A stretch of 64,000 nucleotides of DNA from Ruminococcus flavefaciens (lineage in GTDB: Bacteria; Bacillota; Clostridia; Oscillospirales; Ruminococcaceae), in assembly GCF_900116855.1 (NCBI RefSeq), contig NZ_UETD01000010.1, positions 62,001-126,000 of the forward strand, given 5' to 3'. Positions 26,294-35,749 of the stretch are shown here, piece after piece. Numbering within the stretch: the stretch's first letter is position 1; each line of letters opens with the position of its first letter. The notes beneath the pieces are model-generated. The model made no database searches. It saw only the letters and a list, made by a program, of their open reading frames with translations, and was not told where the DNA came from. A program made the position numbers and the translations under genes.

Positions 26294-26770
26294 ATGAACG
26301 ACATCGTAAAAATATTACAGCAGAACGCCCGTATCTCCAACGCGGCGCTGGGAGAGATGCTGGGCATATCCGCGGAGGAGGCTGCTGCGGAGATAGAAAA
26401 GCTTGAAAAGAGCGGAGTCATCAAGGGATACAGCGTTATCGTTGACGACGACCTCTACGACAAGTCCACTGTTTACGCTACCATCGAGCTGAAGGTAACT
26501 CCGCAGAGGGACTGCGGCTTCGACGATATTGCCAAGACTATCATGATGTACGACGAGGTGGAAAGCGTGAGTCTTATGTCCTCGGGCGCATATGACCTTG
26601 CCGTTGAGGTAAAGGGCGACAACCTCAAGGACGTTGCCTTCTTCGTTTCCGAGAGACTTGCCACCATTGACGGTATACTCTCCACATCCACCCACTTCAT
26701 TCTGAAAAAATACAAGGAAAAAGGCATCTTCATCGACAGTGAGGAGCCCGATGAAAGGGGACTCGTTTGA
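26294..26770 (+). CDS. Lrp/AsnC-family transcriptional regulator
   Basis: The 158-residue protein starts at the ATG at 26294, with AAAGGA upstream. It has an N-terminal helix-turn-helix (NARISNAALGEMLGISAEEAAAEI) and the ligand-binding RAM/AsnC domain (SVSLMSSGAYDLAVEVKG). It overlaps the following aminotransferase gene by 4 bp. In Bacillus an Lrp-type regulator and an aminotransferase form the alaRT pair, so control of amino-acid metabolism is a reasonable inference. Confidence 0.93.
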   Translation: MNDIVKILQQNARISNAALGEMLGISAEEAAAEIEKLEKSGVIKGYSVIVDDDLYDKSTVYATIELKVTPQRDCGFDDIAKTIMMYDEVESVSLMSSGAYDLAVEVKGDNLKDVAFFVSERLATIDGILSTSTHFILKKYKEKGIFIDSEEPDERGLV

Positions 26771-27951
26771 TCGTGATCGACTACGATAAGGTCCTTTCGG
26801 ACAAAATAAAGAATATCAAGCCCTCGGGCATACGAAAGTTCTTCGATATTGCAGGAACTATGGAGGGCGTCATCTCCCTCGGCGTGGGCGAGCCCGACTT
26901 CAACACTCCATGGGCTATCAGAAAAGCTGCCATTAAGGTGCTGGAGCGTAAGCACATCATCTACGGTCCCAACAAGGGACTCGTGCCCCTGAGAAACACC
27001 ATTTCCGCTCACCTTGAGAAGAAGCACGGCGTAAAGTACGATCCCGACAAGGAAATGATCGTGACCGTGGGCGGCTCCGAGGCTATCGACCTTGCCGTAA
27101 GAGGTCTCCTTGACCCCGGCGACGAGGTGCTGGTGGTGGAGCCATGCTTCGTATGCTATGCTCCTCTGGTGGAGCTGGCAGGCGGTGTGCCCGTATCGGT
27201 GCCCACAAGGATAGAGAACAACTTCAAGCTGACCCTTGAGGACTTCAAAGACAAGGTCACAGAGCGCACAAAGCTGCTCATACTGCCATTCCCTAACAAT
27301 CCCACGGGAGCAGTAATGACTAAGGAGGACTTGGAGCCTATTGCCGAATTCCTCCGCGATACAAATATAATGATACTCTCCGACGAGATATATTCGGAGC
27401 TCACCTACGGCAGAAAGCACTTCTCCATCATCGAGCTGGAGGGCATGAGAGAGCGGACTATCTACGTCAACGGCTTCTCAAAGGCTTATGCCATGACGGG
27501 CTGGAGACTGGGCTACGTTGCCGCTCCCGAGCCAATTATCAGCCAGATATCAAAGATACACCAGTACGGTATCATGTGCAGCCCCTTTATCAGCCAGAAC
27601 GCCGCTGTTGAGGCTCTTACCTCCTGCGATGCGGAGGTGGACAAGATGGTGGACGAGTACAATATCCGCCGCCGCTATCTGGTTGGCGAATTCAACCGTC
27701 TGGGACTTACCTGCTTCAATCCCGAGGGAGCATTCTATGTGTTCCCCTGTATCAAGAGCACAGGTCTCACCAGCGAGGAATTCTGCGAGAGACTGCTCTT
27801 TGAGGAGAAGGTGGCAACAGTTCCCGGAAGCGCCTTCGGAGACAGCGGAGAGGGCTATATCCGCATATCCTACGCCTACTCCCTCAAGCACCTCATGGAG
27901 GCTATAAGCCGTATCGAGAAGTTCCTTAAAAAGCTGGAGGCTGAGAAGTAA
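26767..27951 (+). CDS. Class I/II PLP-dependent aminotransferase
   Basis: The 394-residue fold-type I enzyme transfers amino groups using pyridoxal phosphate. Motifs seen are LGVGEPDFNTP, TVGGSEAIDLAVRGLLDPGD, LPFPNNPTGAV, LSDEIYSEL, the PLP-lysine region NGFSKAYAMTGWRLGY and VPGSAFGDSGEGYIRISY. The start is a TTG at 26767 with AAAGGGG upstream; a GTG six bases later is also possible. Coupling to the Lrp gene and to ispE (one-base overlap) shows a three-gene transcript. Confidence 0.93.
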   Translation: MIVIDYDKVLSDKIKNIKPSGIRKFFDIAGTMEGVISLGVGEPDFNTPWAIRKAAIKVLERKHIIYGPNKGLVPLRNTISAHLEKKHGVKYDPDKEMIVTVGGSEAIDLAVRGLLDPGDEVLVVEPCFVCYAPLVELAGGVPVSVPTRIENNFKLTLEDFKDKVTERTKLLILPFPNNPTGAVMTKEDLEPIAEFLRDTNIMILSDEIYSELTYGRKHFSIIELEGMRERTIYVNGFSKAYAMTGWRLGYVAAPEPIISQISKIHQYGIMCSPFISQNAAVEALTSCDAEVDKMVDEYNIRRRYLVGEFNRLGLTCFNPEGAFYVFPCIKSTGLTSEEFCERLLFEEKVATVPGSAFGDSGEGYIRISYAYSLKHLMEAISRIEKFLKKLEAEK

Positions 27952-28808
27952 TGAGGGTAAAGACTGCTGCAAAGATAAATCTTGCACTGGATGTTACGGG
28001 AAAGCTGCCCAACGGCTATCACACCATCGAAAGCGTTTTTCAGACCGTGGGACTCTATGACGAGGTAAGCGTGGAGCTGACCGAGGTTGGCATAGAGCTT
28101 GGCTGTGAGGTCCCCGAGGAGTTCGCAAGCGCGGACCCCATACCCTGCGATGAACGCAATATCGCTTATAAAGCCGCAAAGCTGTTCTTTGAGGAGAACG
28201 GTATGGACTGCGGCTGCCGTATACATATTAAAAAAGGAATACCCTCTCAGGCAGGCATGGGCGGCGGCAGCACCGACGCGGCTGCTGTGCTGTACTGCCT
28301 CGGAGAGCTTACGGGCAAGAGCGTCAGCGCTCCCGAAAAGCTGGGTGCGGACGTTCCTTTCTTCCTTACGGGAGGGACTGCCTATGTTGAGGGCATCGGC
28401 GAGGTAATAAAGCCTATTGCCGATTATTCAGGACGCACCCTTGTTATCGCCAAGGGCGGCGAGGGAGTCTCTACCGCCGAGGCTTACAGAAACATAGACG
28501 CGCTCGAAGCTCCGCACCACCCCGACGCAAAGGCTCTTGCGGAGACTATCGGCAGCGCTCCCGACAGAGCTTACGAGCACTTCGGCAATCTCTTTGAACA
28601 GGCGGTCTGCCTTGAGGATGTTGACAAGCTGAAGTCCGCAATGCTCAACAAGGACGCTCTCAGAGCGGTCATGACGGGAAGCGGCTCGGCAGTATTCGGG
28701 CTTTTCGAGAGCCGCGAGCAGGCTGAGATATGTGCGGAAAAGCTGAAAAAATGGGGCTATTTTGCCGCAGTCTGCGAGACTGTTCCCGAAAGCTTCATAG
28801 TTATCTGA
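27951..28808 (+). CDS. ispE: 4-diphosphocytidyl-2-C-methyl-D-erythritol kinase
   Basis: IspE phosphorylates CDP-methylerythritol, the fourth enzymatic step of the non-mevalonate isoprenoid pathway. The 285-residue GHMP kinase has AKINLALDVTGKLPNGYH, the ATP loop PSQAGMGGGSTDAAAV, and the third motif AVMTGSGSAVFGLF. Length is normal. Its ATG overlaps the aminotransferase stop by one base, so the two are translationally coupled. A terminator follows. Confidence 0.96.
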   Translation: MRVKTAAKINLALDVTGKLPNGYHTIESVFQTVGLYDEVSVELTEVGIELGCEVPEEFASADPIPCDERNIAYKAAKLFFEENGMDCGCRIHIKKGIPSQAGMGGGSTDAAAVLYCLGELTGKSVSAPEKLGADVPFFLTGGTAYVEGIGEVIKPIADYSGRTLVIAKGGEGVSTAEAYRNIDALEAPHHPDAKALAETIGSAPDRAYEHFGNLFEQAVCLEDVDKLKSAMLNKDALRAVMTGSGSAVFGLFESREQAEICAEKLKKWGYFAAVCETVPESFIVI

Positions 28809-28851
28809 AAAAACTTTGCTGTCTGAACAGTGGGATATATATGCATATCAT

Positions 28852-28882
28852 GGGACGGATAAGACCGTCCCTTTGCTTTTTT
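28852..28882 (+). terminator. Terminator after ispE
   Basis: The GGGACGG-ataaga-CCGTCCC stem is followed by TTTGCTTTTTT. Confidence 0.85.
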
Positions 28883-28981
28883 ACGCTGTTTATAGCAAAA
28901 CGGGCAGGTATCTGCCGCTGAGGGGCAGCTGTAAGTATCTGTTCATAATTTTGGCGTTTTGATGAAAATTAACAAAATCTA

Positions 28982-29010
28982 TTGACAAGATGATAATATT
29001 CAGTTATAAT
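28982..29010 (+). promoter_or_regulatory. Consensus sigma-A promoter of DUF1508 gene
   Basis: Perfect TTGACA and TATAAT boxes are spaced by 17 bp, suggesting strong constitutive expression. Confidence 0.88.
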
Positions 29011-29073
29011 TATGGTGTAAATCGAAAAACAATCGATTTTGTAATTCTTTGCTGAAAGGTGTTGAAAACATTT

Positions 29074-29460
29074 ATGGGTAAATTTATCATCAAGGCTACA
29101 AAAACAGGCTTCACATTCAGCCTGAAAGCAGGTAACGGCGAGGTCATAGCTACCGGCGGAGAGGTATACAATACTCTCGACAGCGTAAAGAAAGGTATCG
29201 CCAGCGTTGCCAAGAATGCTCCCGCGGCTAATCTTGAGGATCAGACCATTGAGGGATTCCAGTCAGAGACAAATCCGAAGTTCGAGATATACAAGGACAA
29301 GTCGGGCGAGTTCAGATTCCGCCTTAAAGCAAAAAACGGTGAGATCATCGCCGCCAGCGAGGGCTATGTCAAGAAGGACAGCTGCAAGAAGGGTATCGCC
29401 AGCGTAAGAAAGAACGCTGTTGATGCTCCCGTTATCGAGCCCGAGCCCGAGAAAAAGTAA
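29074..29460 (+). CDS. DUF1508 (YegP-like) tandem-repeat protein
   Basis: The 128-residue protein has two DUF1508 units of about 50 residues each. The first contains GFTFSLKAGNGEVIATGGEVY and the second FRFRLKAKNGEIIAASEGY. Each ends with a KKGIASV..NA motif. YegP-type proteins are small alpha/beta proteins of unknown function. The ATG at 29074 is taken over a TTG at 29059. It has its own promoter and terminator, so it is monocistronic and probably highly expressed. Confidence 0.88.
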   Translation: MGKFIIKATKTGFTFSLKAGNGEVIATGGEVYNTLDSVKKGIASVAKNAPAANLEDQTIEGFQSETNPKFEIYKDKSGEFRFRLKAKNGEIIAASEGYVKKDSCKKGIASVRKNAVDAPVIEPEPEKK

Positions 29461-29486
29461 GTTCATCGGTTATTCCGGAACAGTGA

Positions 29487-29527
29487 GCCATAGTATTTCC
29501 ATATATCGGAAGTGCTATGGCTTTTTT
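29487..29527 (+). terminator. Terminator after DUF1508 gene
   Basis: A 14-bp stem GCCATAGTATTTCC/GGAAGTGCTATGGC (with G-T pairs) is followed by a run of T. Confidence 0.88.
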
Positions 29528-29632
29528 ATATGATCTGCATAATATATTTGCAGGGCAGATATTACCTGCGCCGCCTGCTTCCCGAACCACGTTGTATCAA
29601 TGTGCTGCGGCGAAGAAATGTCCAAAAATCTA

Positions 29633-29661
29633 TTGACAGAACGGCTGAAATATTATATAAT
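29633..29661 (+). promoter_or_regulatory. Consensus promoter of ribonuclease Y
   Basis: TTGACA and TATAAT match perfectly with 17-bp spacing, about 300 bp before the rny start codon. Confidence 0.85.
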
Positions 29662-29963
29662 AATTATGTTGTATTTATTTGCATAATATTACTATGGCAG
29701 TATATGCAGCTTTGTTTTACATCATTATCCGCACAGGGCAAGATATATATACAAGCCGCGGTTTTTAAATATGATAACGGAACAAAAAATTTGGACGGGA
29801 TAACGTCCGTCTATCTTTTGCGAGTCAGCCCGCTTGTCAGGGCATGGCTCTTGATCTATATATTTATAAATGAATAAAATAATGCGGCATTTACCGCCTT
29901 TAAGTAATAATTAAAACATGATACAAACTTTTAATTATATCAGAAAAGGAGGTAATGCACTGT
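29662..29963 (+). promoter_or_regulatory. Long 5' leader of rny
   Basis: About 300 nt lie between the promoter and the rny ATG, with no credible ORF. A GGACG-ggataa-CGTCC hairpin followed by TCTATCTTTT resembles a weak terminator. A second stem (GAG..GCCC/GGGC..GCTC) follows. This could allow attenuation or autoregulation by RNase Y. Confidence 0.4.
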
Positions 29964-31541
29964 ATGAACCCGGGTCTGGCTATTGTTCTTATCCTCGTCG
30001 CACTTGCAGGCGGTGTCTTTCTGGGCTATATGCTTTTCTTCAAGAAGGGCGTTGCAGCAGGCGTTGAACAGCGTAAGCGCGATGCAGAGGCTATCGTCGG
30101 TTCTGCTGAACAGCAGGCTGAGCGTATTGTCGAGGACGCCGAAAAGGATGCCGACAATAAAAAGAAAAGCGCTCTCATAGAGGCTAAGGACGAAATACAT
30201 AAGCTCCGCACAGAAGCGGACAAGGAGATCAAGGATCGCAGAGCAGAGCTGTCACGTCAGGAAAGACGTATGCAGCAGAAGGAAGAGAATTTAGACAAGA
30301 AAACCGATAACCTCGAGAAAAAGGAGGAAACCCTCAACCAGAAGATCAAATCAGCCGATGAAAAGCTGAAGGAAGCTGACTCTATCAAGAAGAGCCAGAT
30401 GGATATTCTGGAACGTATTTCCGAATTTACCAAGGATCAGGCTAAGGAGTACATAATCTCAAAGCTTGAGGACGACCTCGTCCACGAAAAGGCTGTCAAG
30501 GTCGCTGCTTACGAGCAGATGATCAAGGACGAATGTCAGGAGAAGGCGAGAAGCTATATCTCACTGGCTATCGCCAAGGTGGCTGCGGATCAGGTGTCCG
30601 AGGCGGCTGTTTCAGTCGTTCCTCTCCCCAATGACGAGATGAAGGGCCGCATAATCGGCCGTGAAGGACGTAACATCAGGACTCTTGAGACCCTCACAGG
30701 TGTCGATCTCATCATCGACGATACACCCGAGGCTATCACTATTTCCTGCTTCGACCAGATCAGACGTGAGGTCGCTAGGATCGCTCTCGAAAAGCTTATC
30801 GCTGACGGACGTATCCACCCCACACGCATTGAGGAAATGGTCGAGAAAGCCCGCCGCGAAGTGGAATACCGCATCAAGCAGGAGGGCGAAAGAGCCGTTA
30901 TCGAGACCAATGTTCACGGTCTCAACCACGAGCTCATCAAGCTTATCGGACGACTCAAGTTCCGTACAAGCTACAGACAGAACGTCCTTGACCACTCTAT
31001 CGAGGTCGCAAAGCTCTGCGGAGTCCTCGCTTCCGAGCTTGGGGTCGATGCCAACATGGCAAGACGTGCAGGTCTTCTCCACGATATCGGTAAGGCACTC
31101 ACCTCCGAGATCGAGGGATCACACGTTCAGATCGGTGTTGACGTTTGTAAAAAATACAACGAAAATCCTGTTATTATCCACGCTGTTGAGGCTCACCACA
31201 ACGATGTCGAGCCCAGAACAGTCATTGCCTGCATAGTTCAGGCAGCCGACGCTATCTCCGCTGCAAGACCTGCCGCAAGAAGCGAAAACTACGAAAGCTA
31301 CATCAAGCGCCTTCAGAAGCTTGAGGAGATATGCAACTCCTACGACGGCGTTGAGAAGTGCTTTGCTGTACAGGCAGGACGTGAAGTCAGGATCATGGTC
31401 GTTCCCGAGGTCATCAATGATGAGAAGATGGTCCTCGTTGCAAGACAGATCGCTCAGCAGATCGAGTCTGAGATGGATTATCCGGGACAGATCAAGGTCA
31501 ACCTTATCCGTGAGAGCAGGGTAACTGACTACGCTAAATAA
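29964..31541 (+). CDS. rny: Ribonuclease Y
   Basis: RNase Y is the membrane-anchored endoribonuclease that starts mRNA decay in many Firmicutes. The ATG at 29964 (525 residues) is chosen because GGAGGT lies 10 bp upstream, whereas the ATG at 29955 would be too close. Domains in order are an N-terminal membrane helix, a long coiled coil (about 35-205), a KH RNA-binding domain ([15 protein letters not shown]), and an HD domain with HDIGKAL, ending in [12 protein letters not shown]. All hallmark residues are present. Confidence 0.97.
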   Translation: MNPGLAIVLILVALAGGVFLGYMLFFKKGVAAGVEQRKRDAEAIVGSAEQQAERIVEDAEKDADNKKKSALIEAKDEIHKLRTEADKEIKDRRAELSRQERRMQQKEENLDKKTDNLEKKEETLNQKIKSADEKLKEADSIKKSQMDILERISEFTKDQAKEYIISKLEDDLVHEKAVKVAAYEQMIKDECQEKARSYISLAIAKVAADQVSEAAVSVVPLPNDEMKGRIIGREGRNIRTLETLTGVDLIIDDTPEAITISCFDQIRREVARIALEKLIADGRIHPTRIEEMVEKARREVEYRIKQEGERAVIETNVHGLNHELIKLIGRLKFRTSYRQNVLDHSIEVAKLCGVLASELGVDANMARRAGLLHDIGKALTSEIEGSHVQIGVDVCKKYNENPVIIHAVEAHHNDVEPRTVIACIVQAADAISAARPAARSENYESYIKRLQKLEEICNSYDGVEKCFAVQAGREVRIMVVPEVINDEKMVLVARQIAQQIESEMDYPGQIKVNLIRESRVTDYAK

Positions 31542-31580
31542 TTCGACCGCTGCGGATCGGATAGTTACCGCGTATGCTTC

Positions 31581-31620
31581 GGCTGTCGGGCTTTTATGCT
31601 CGACAGCCGTTCCTTTTATT
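31581..31620 (+). terminator. Terminator after rny
   Basis: GGCTGTCGGGC pairs with GCTCGACAGCC, followed by a T-rich stretch. Confidence 0.8.
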
Positions 31621-31724
31621 TTGCTGTGAAGGCAGGAGGGGGAACGGGGAGAGATATATAAAGATAACTTATCCTCATGTCTTCAGAACAAAATGTTCGT
31701 GTAAAACACGAAGGGGGTATTATA

Positions 31725-33446
31725 ATGAAAAAAAGGTCATTTTTAAAATGGCTCACTTCGGCAGCCTTTGCGGCACTCATGGCTGCTGCGGCGATTCCTG
31801 CCTCTGCGGGCGCAGAATGGCGGCAGGTCGACAGAATGGGCGACCTTAACGGCGACGGAGCCGTTAACGTTGCGGACATTATCACACTTTCAAGACATCT
31901 CCTCGGCAAGGAGAAGCTCTCTGACAAGAGCACCTACAACATCGGCAGCGCCTACTACGCTATAGGCAGCGTAACGGACAAGAACAACCTTTCCTCGGCA
32001 GGCGCGGCTGTGGGAAAGAATGTCATTCAGAAGGCAGACCTCGACCGCGACGGAGTTGTCGACTCACTCGACCTTGCGAGCCTGAGACGGAATGTCATCT
32101 CTGTTTCGCCAAAGGACGAGATATATCGCTGGTATGAGACAACAACAACCACCACAACTACTACCACGACTACAACAACTACTACCACCACCACAACTAC
32201 TACCACCACTCAGCCCAACAGGGAATTCATCCCTGCGCCAATATACGATATGTACGGCACTCTGCCGTCACAGGGGGACTCAAAGCTGGTCATTTTCTAT
32301 GTTGACTTCCCCGACTGCAAATTCGACTATATGCCGACTACCGACCGTCTTGACGAGATGGCATTCGGACCCGAAAACACTTCTTCGACTCAGTATCCCT
32401 TCGAGAGTTTCTCGGCGTTCTATTCAAGAGCCTCAAAGGGACAGATGAACCTCAGCGGAAAGTCTTACAGGTATACCTGTAAGAAGAACAAGTCCAGCTA
32501 TGAGGGCGATGTCTATAAGGCGGACTTCACCACCGAGGTCATAAAGGCTATGGACAGCACCATCGATTACTCGCAGTTCGATGCCGACAACGACAAGATC
32601 ATCGACGCTATACTGTTCTGCGTTCCAAAGAGCGCAGGCGATGACGAGTGGTGGCCCTGTGCAGGCGGCTTCGGCGGAAACTACTGGATGAAGGTGGACG
32701 GTATGTCCATTGGCCATGTCATTACGGGAAATGCTTCTGTAAAGGGCGACAATGACTATACCGACTTCGTTTCCACATATCTCCATGAAATGGGTCACTG
32801 TATGGGACTTCCCGACTATTATCTCTATAATAAGGATGATTTTGAGGGACTTCACGGCTCGGCAGGCTATGACCTCATGGACGAGGCTTTCTCGGACTTC
32901 AGCTCAGTTTCCAAGCTCATGCTGGGCTGGTACAGAAAGGACCAGATACAGGTCTATGACCCTGCAAAGGGCGCTCAGACCTTTAAGCTCATCAACGGTC
33001 AGACCGACGAGGGCAACTGCCTTATAATCCCGAGAGGTGAGCTCAACAGCAAGTACAAGTCGGAGTACTTCATACTTGAATATACCACTCTTGACGGCAA
33101 TAACAGTCAGGTGGACGACTACTTCTGGTGGAGACCTACGGGAAGCGGCGTAAGACTGCTCCATGTGAATACCACCGAGGCTGACGACGGCTGGCGGAAG
33201 TTCTTCATGTACGAGAGCGGCAACGACGAAATGACCAACTACGATGACGGTATACGCTACATAAGACTGGTCAACGACGGCGACAAGGACAATCTCCTAC
33301 GCAGAGGAAACCGTGTGGACGGCAATACTCCGGGCTTTGCATGGTACGACCTGTCCACGGGAGCTGAGAATGTTCCTACGGACTTCATCATCACCGTTGG
33401 AGAAAAGAACGGCGACAGCTATACAGTTACCGTTTCACCTAAATAA
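31725..33446 (+). CDS. Secreted M6-type metalloprotease with N-terminal dockerin
   Basis: The ATG at 31725 has GGGGG upstream and begins a signal peptide (KKRSFLKWLTSAAFAALMAA); the protein has 573 residues. A dockerin-like module follows immediately: GDLNGDGAVNVADIITLSRH, a 40-residue insert, then ADLDRDGVVDSLDLASLRR. Next come a 24-Thr linker and a catalytic domain with the zinc motif HEMGHCMGLPDYY (His 354). M6 proteases resemble immune inhibitor A. The dockerin would attach the protease to a cellulosomal or cell-surface scaffoldin. An O-antigen-ligase-like gene follows 31 bp downstream. Confidence 0.88.
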   Translation: MKKRSFLKWLTSAAFAALMAAAAIPASAGAEWRQVDRMGDLNGDGAVNVADIITLSRHLLGKEKLSDKSTYNIGSAYYAIGSVTDKNNLSSAGAAVGKNVIQKADLDRDGVVDSLDLASLRRNVISVSPKDEIYRWYETTTTTTTTTTTTTTTTTTTTTTTTQPNREFIPAPIYDMYGTLPSQGDSKLVIFYVDFPDCKFDYMPTTDRLDEMAFGPENTSSTQYPFESFSAFYSRASKGQMNLSGKSYRYTCKKNKSSYEGDVYKADFTTEVIKAMDSTIDYSQFDADNDKIIDAILFCVPKSAGDDEWWPCAGGFGGNYWMKVDGMSIGHVITGNASVKGDNDYTDFVSTYLHEMGHCMGLPDYYLYNKDDFEGLHGSAGYDLMDEAFSDFSSVSKLMLGWYRKDQIQVYDPAKGAQTFKLINGQTDEGNCLIIPRGELNSKYKSEYFILEYTTLDGNNSQVDDYFWWRPTGSGVRLLHVNTTEADDGWRKFFMYESGNDEMTNYDDGIRYIRLVNDGDKDNLLRRGNRVDGNTPGFAWYDLSTGAENVPTDFIITVGEKNGDSYTVTVSPK

Positions 33447-33477
33447 ATTCTGCAAAAGGCAGAAAGGAAAGAGATAA

Positions 33478-34938
33478 ATGCCAAAAACCATATTCCATTC
33501 ATCCGAAAAATCAAATTTCATACTCAATATGACCGAGGAACAGTTCTCAAAGCTGGCTTCAAGGGGACTTGCAATAGCTATGCTGATGACTCCGCTGTTC
33601 ACTCTCGTCCCCGAGATAACGGACAAGGCTACCTATGCCTTTTCGGCAGGCGGTCTCGTAGCAGGCGGCGTTATCGCCATGATAATCGCCATAATCGCCA
33701 TTATGAAGAAGTACATCAGCAAACGGTTCATTATCCCCATGGGAGCTATGCTCATCATGGAGCTCTGGGGAGTGTTCTCCCTCATCAAGGGCGTTGATCT
33801 GGGAATCTCATTCTACGGTTTCCCCGAAAGAGGTGAGGGACTCCTTGCACTTATCTTCTATTTCTGCTTCTTCGTCTCGGCGTCGGCACTGAAGCGTGAG
33901 AGCGCCGTCAAGACCGTTATCGACGGTGTTGTGGGTGTGGGACTTCTCAACAGTATCGTGGGTCTCATACAGATATTCTCGGGACAGCTCAGCCATTACA
34001 GGAGTGTATATATAGACATAAAGGCAAATGCGGCTTCCGGTCTTTCAATGTCGCCCCTGTTCCTTGCGATGGTGCTGACACTTTCGCTTTCTGCCGCACT
34101 TATCAGCTTCATCTCCTCAGAGGACAGGAAGCGCAGCATCGGTATGCTGGTGTGTGCAGTTCTGTTCTCATTCGTGATGATGTTCACCTATTCGTTCATC
34201 GGCTTCTTTGGACTTGCCTTTGCTCTTATCTCTGCAATAGCAGCGGTATTCGCACTGAAAGCTCCTAAAAAGAAGCTCGTTGGCGTTCCTTGCAGCATAG
34301 CAGGTGCGGCAGCGGCAATTGCCCTTGTATTTGCGGGAGCTATCGGCAATATCGACTCGTACAGACTGTACGACGGAAGGATACTCTGGTGGGCTGACGG
34401 CTATATGAGAGCTTCATCCTCGGGTACATTCAATCCCGATGTAGTCGATATAGACGACACCTATGACGTATATATGTACCTCAATGACAGGACCATGGAC
34501 GTTATCGAGCACAATTCGCTTACGGGAACGGGTCCCGACCAGCTGGCATTCGCCCTCATCAGAGTGTCTCAGGAGGACGCAGGCAAATACACCGATTTCG
34601 GCGACCTTATCTCCTCACAGAGAGGCGTTTTCGACAAGGTCTACAACGAGTACCTCTACACAGCTGCCACAAGAGGTGTCACATCAGCCATATTCCTCGT
34701 GCTGACAGTTCTCTCGGCAGTCATACTCGGCTTGAAGGCTTTCCGCAGACGAGCTACGGCAGAGTCATTCACCGTGTTCATACTCGCTCTCGGCGGAGTC
34801 CTCGTTTATCTCATAGGATGCAGCAGCATCCCCTTCGCACCTGTGTTCTGGGTGGCTGCGGGAGCCGCCTGTGCAGAGATAAAGGACAGCAGGCAGCAGA
34901 AGGCAGAGAAGAAGGCTGCAAAGAAAAACAAGGCATGA
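33478..34938 (+). CDS. O-antigen-ligase / polymerase-like membrane protein
   Basis: The 486-residue integral membrane protein has about 11 hydrophobic segments. A GFPERGEGLLAL motif is followed by a large extracytoplasmic loop with SLTGTGPDQLAFAL and VYNEYLYTAATRGV. This pattern is typical of the Wzy_C/WaaL family, where the loop carries catalytic Arg/His-type residues. Here the usual AHNEYL reads VYNEYL, so the expected His is Tyr. A Lys-rich C-terminus follows. It may polymerise or ligate surface glycans. It is probably cotranscribed with the protease gene. Confidence 0.75.
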   Translation: MPKTIFHSSEKSNFILNMTEEQFSKLASRGLAIAMLMTPLFTLVPEITDKATYAFSAGGLVAGGVIAMIIAIIAIMKKYISKRFIIPMGAMLIMELWGVFSLIKGVDLGISFYGFPERGEGLLALIFYFCFFVSASALKRESAVKTVIDGVVGVGLLNSIVGLIQIFSGQLSHYRSVYIDIKANAASGLSMSPLFLAMVLTLSLSAALISFISSEDRKRSIGMLVCAVLFSFVMMFTYSFIGFFGLAFALISAIAAVFALKAPKKKLVGVPCSIAGAAAAIALVFAGAIGNIDSYRLYDGRILWWADGYMRASSSGTFNPDVVDIDDTYDVYMYLNDRTMDVIEHNSLTGTGPDQLAFALIRVSQEDAGKYTDFGDLISSQRGVFDKVYNEYLYTAATRGVTSAIFLVLTVLSAVILGLKAFRRRATAESFTVFILALGGVLVYLIGCSSIPFAPVFWVAAGAACAEIKDSRQQKAEKKAAKKNKA

Positions 34939-34978
34939 TGCTTTGTGATACGATAATGAAAATAAGATGAAATTTAAA

Positions 34979-35010
34979 GCCTGAGAGTCTGACTCTCAGG
35001 CTTTCTTTCG
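34979..35010 (+). terminator. Terminator after ligase-like gene
   Basis: GCCTGAGAGT-ctg-ACTCTCAGGC is a perfect 10-bp stem followed by TTTCTTT. Confidence 0.88.
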
Positions 35011-35065
35011 GCGATTTTACGCGGTTTGACAGGTGTAAATGTAAGCGGATACTAACAAAAAAGCC

Positions 35066-35093
35066 TTGATTTTTGACATGGATATGCTACAAT
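35066..35093 (+). promoter_or_regulatory. Ferredoxin promoter
   Basis: TTGATT and TACAAT are separated by 16 bp, about 49 bp before the ferredoxin start. Confidence 0.55.
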
Positions 35094-35141
35094 ATAAATA
35101 ACGAGGAGCACTGCTCCCGAATAACACGGAGGTGTATGTAT

Positions 35142-35312
35142 ATGGCATATATTATTTCTGATGATTGCGTAGCTTGCGGTGCTTGTGCAGGTGAGTGTCC
35201 TGTTGGCGCTATCTCTGAGGGCGACGGAAAGTACGTTATCGATGCAGACGCTTGCGTTGAGTGCGGTGCTTGTGCAGGAGTATGTCCTGTAGGCGCTCCT
35301 AACGCTGAGTGA
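35142..35312 (+). CDS. 2[4Fe-4S] ferredoxin
   Basis: The 56-residue clostridial-type ferredoxin starts at the ATG at 35142 (GGAGGTG upstream). The two cluster motifs are CVACGACAGECP and CVECGACAGVCP, each CxxCxxCxxxCP. It carries low-potential electrons in anaerobic metabolism, for example with pyruvate:ferredoxin oxidoreductase or hydrogenase. It is monocistronic with its own promoter and terminator. Confidence 0.97.
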   Translation: MAYIISDDCVACGACAGECPVGAISEGDGKYVIDADACVECGACAGVCPVGAPNAE

Positions 35313-35327
35313 TCTAACAAAAGGCAG

Positions 35328-35362
35328 ATAAGCAGTTCCATATGAGGAACTGCTTATTTTTT
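35328..35362 (+). terminator. Terminator after ferredoxin
   Basis: ATAAGCAGTTCC pairs with GGAACTGCTTAT, followed by a long T-run. Confidence 0.92.
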
Positions 35363-35372
35363 TGCCCTGTGC

Positions 35373-35555
35373 TCAGCTGCAGCAGCCTGTGCGCTTTACG
35401 AATGAGTTGCAGTCGGTACATTCCGGCACTGTGGGATCGTCCTCATGTGTGCCTACGGAAATGCAGTCGAGAGAGCAGTAATTCTCTGTCACAAGGTTGT
35501 GACGGCACTGGGATACGTCGCATTTGATGCTCTTGTTTTTCTTCTTATCATCCAT
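35373..35555 (-). CDS. DUF1540 Cys-rich protein
   Basis: The 60-residue protein starts at the ATG at 35555 with AGAGGTG upstream. The DUF1540 pattern is present: KCDVSQCRHN, YCSLDCISVGTHE, CTDCNSF, with a CC near the end. Eight cysteines suggest metal binding, and a Lys-rich N-terminus precedes them. Function is unknown; the family is common in spore-forming Clostridia. It is convergent with the ferredoxin gene. Confidence 0.88.
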   Translation of the reverse strand: MDDKKKNKSIKCDVSQCRHNLVTENYCSLDCISVGTHEDDPTVPECTDCNSFVKRTGCCS

Positions 35556-35749
35556 GATAAACACCTCTTTGTGAGTATTTACCCTTTCGGGCAAGGATAT
35601 TATGCCCGATTAATTGTGAACTATTCGTGATGGAAAGATTACAGCATGAATACAAAACACGCTGCATTATTGACTTTTGCAAAGCTTTGTGATAATATTA
35701 TCATATGGGGCTATATGCTCACAATGATATTTTACAGGAGGGGATCTGA

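Noticed and set aside
29512..29877. 121-residue ORF upstream of rny
   Set aside because: It spans a terminator and the consensus rny promoter and lacks an RBS.
32027..32209. Poly-Val ORF on the minus strand
   Set aside because: It is the antisense reading of the Thr-codon linker in the M6 protease gene.
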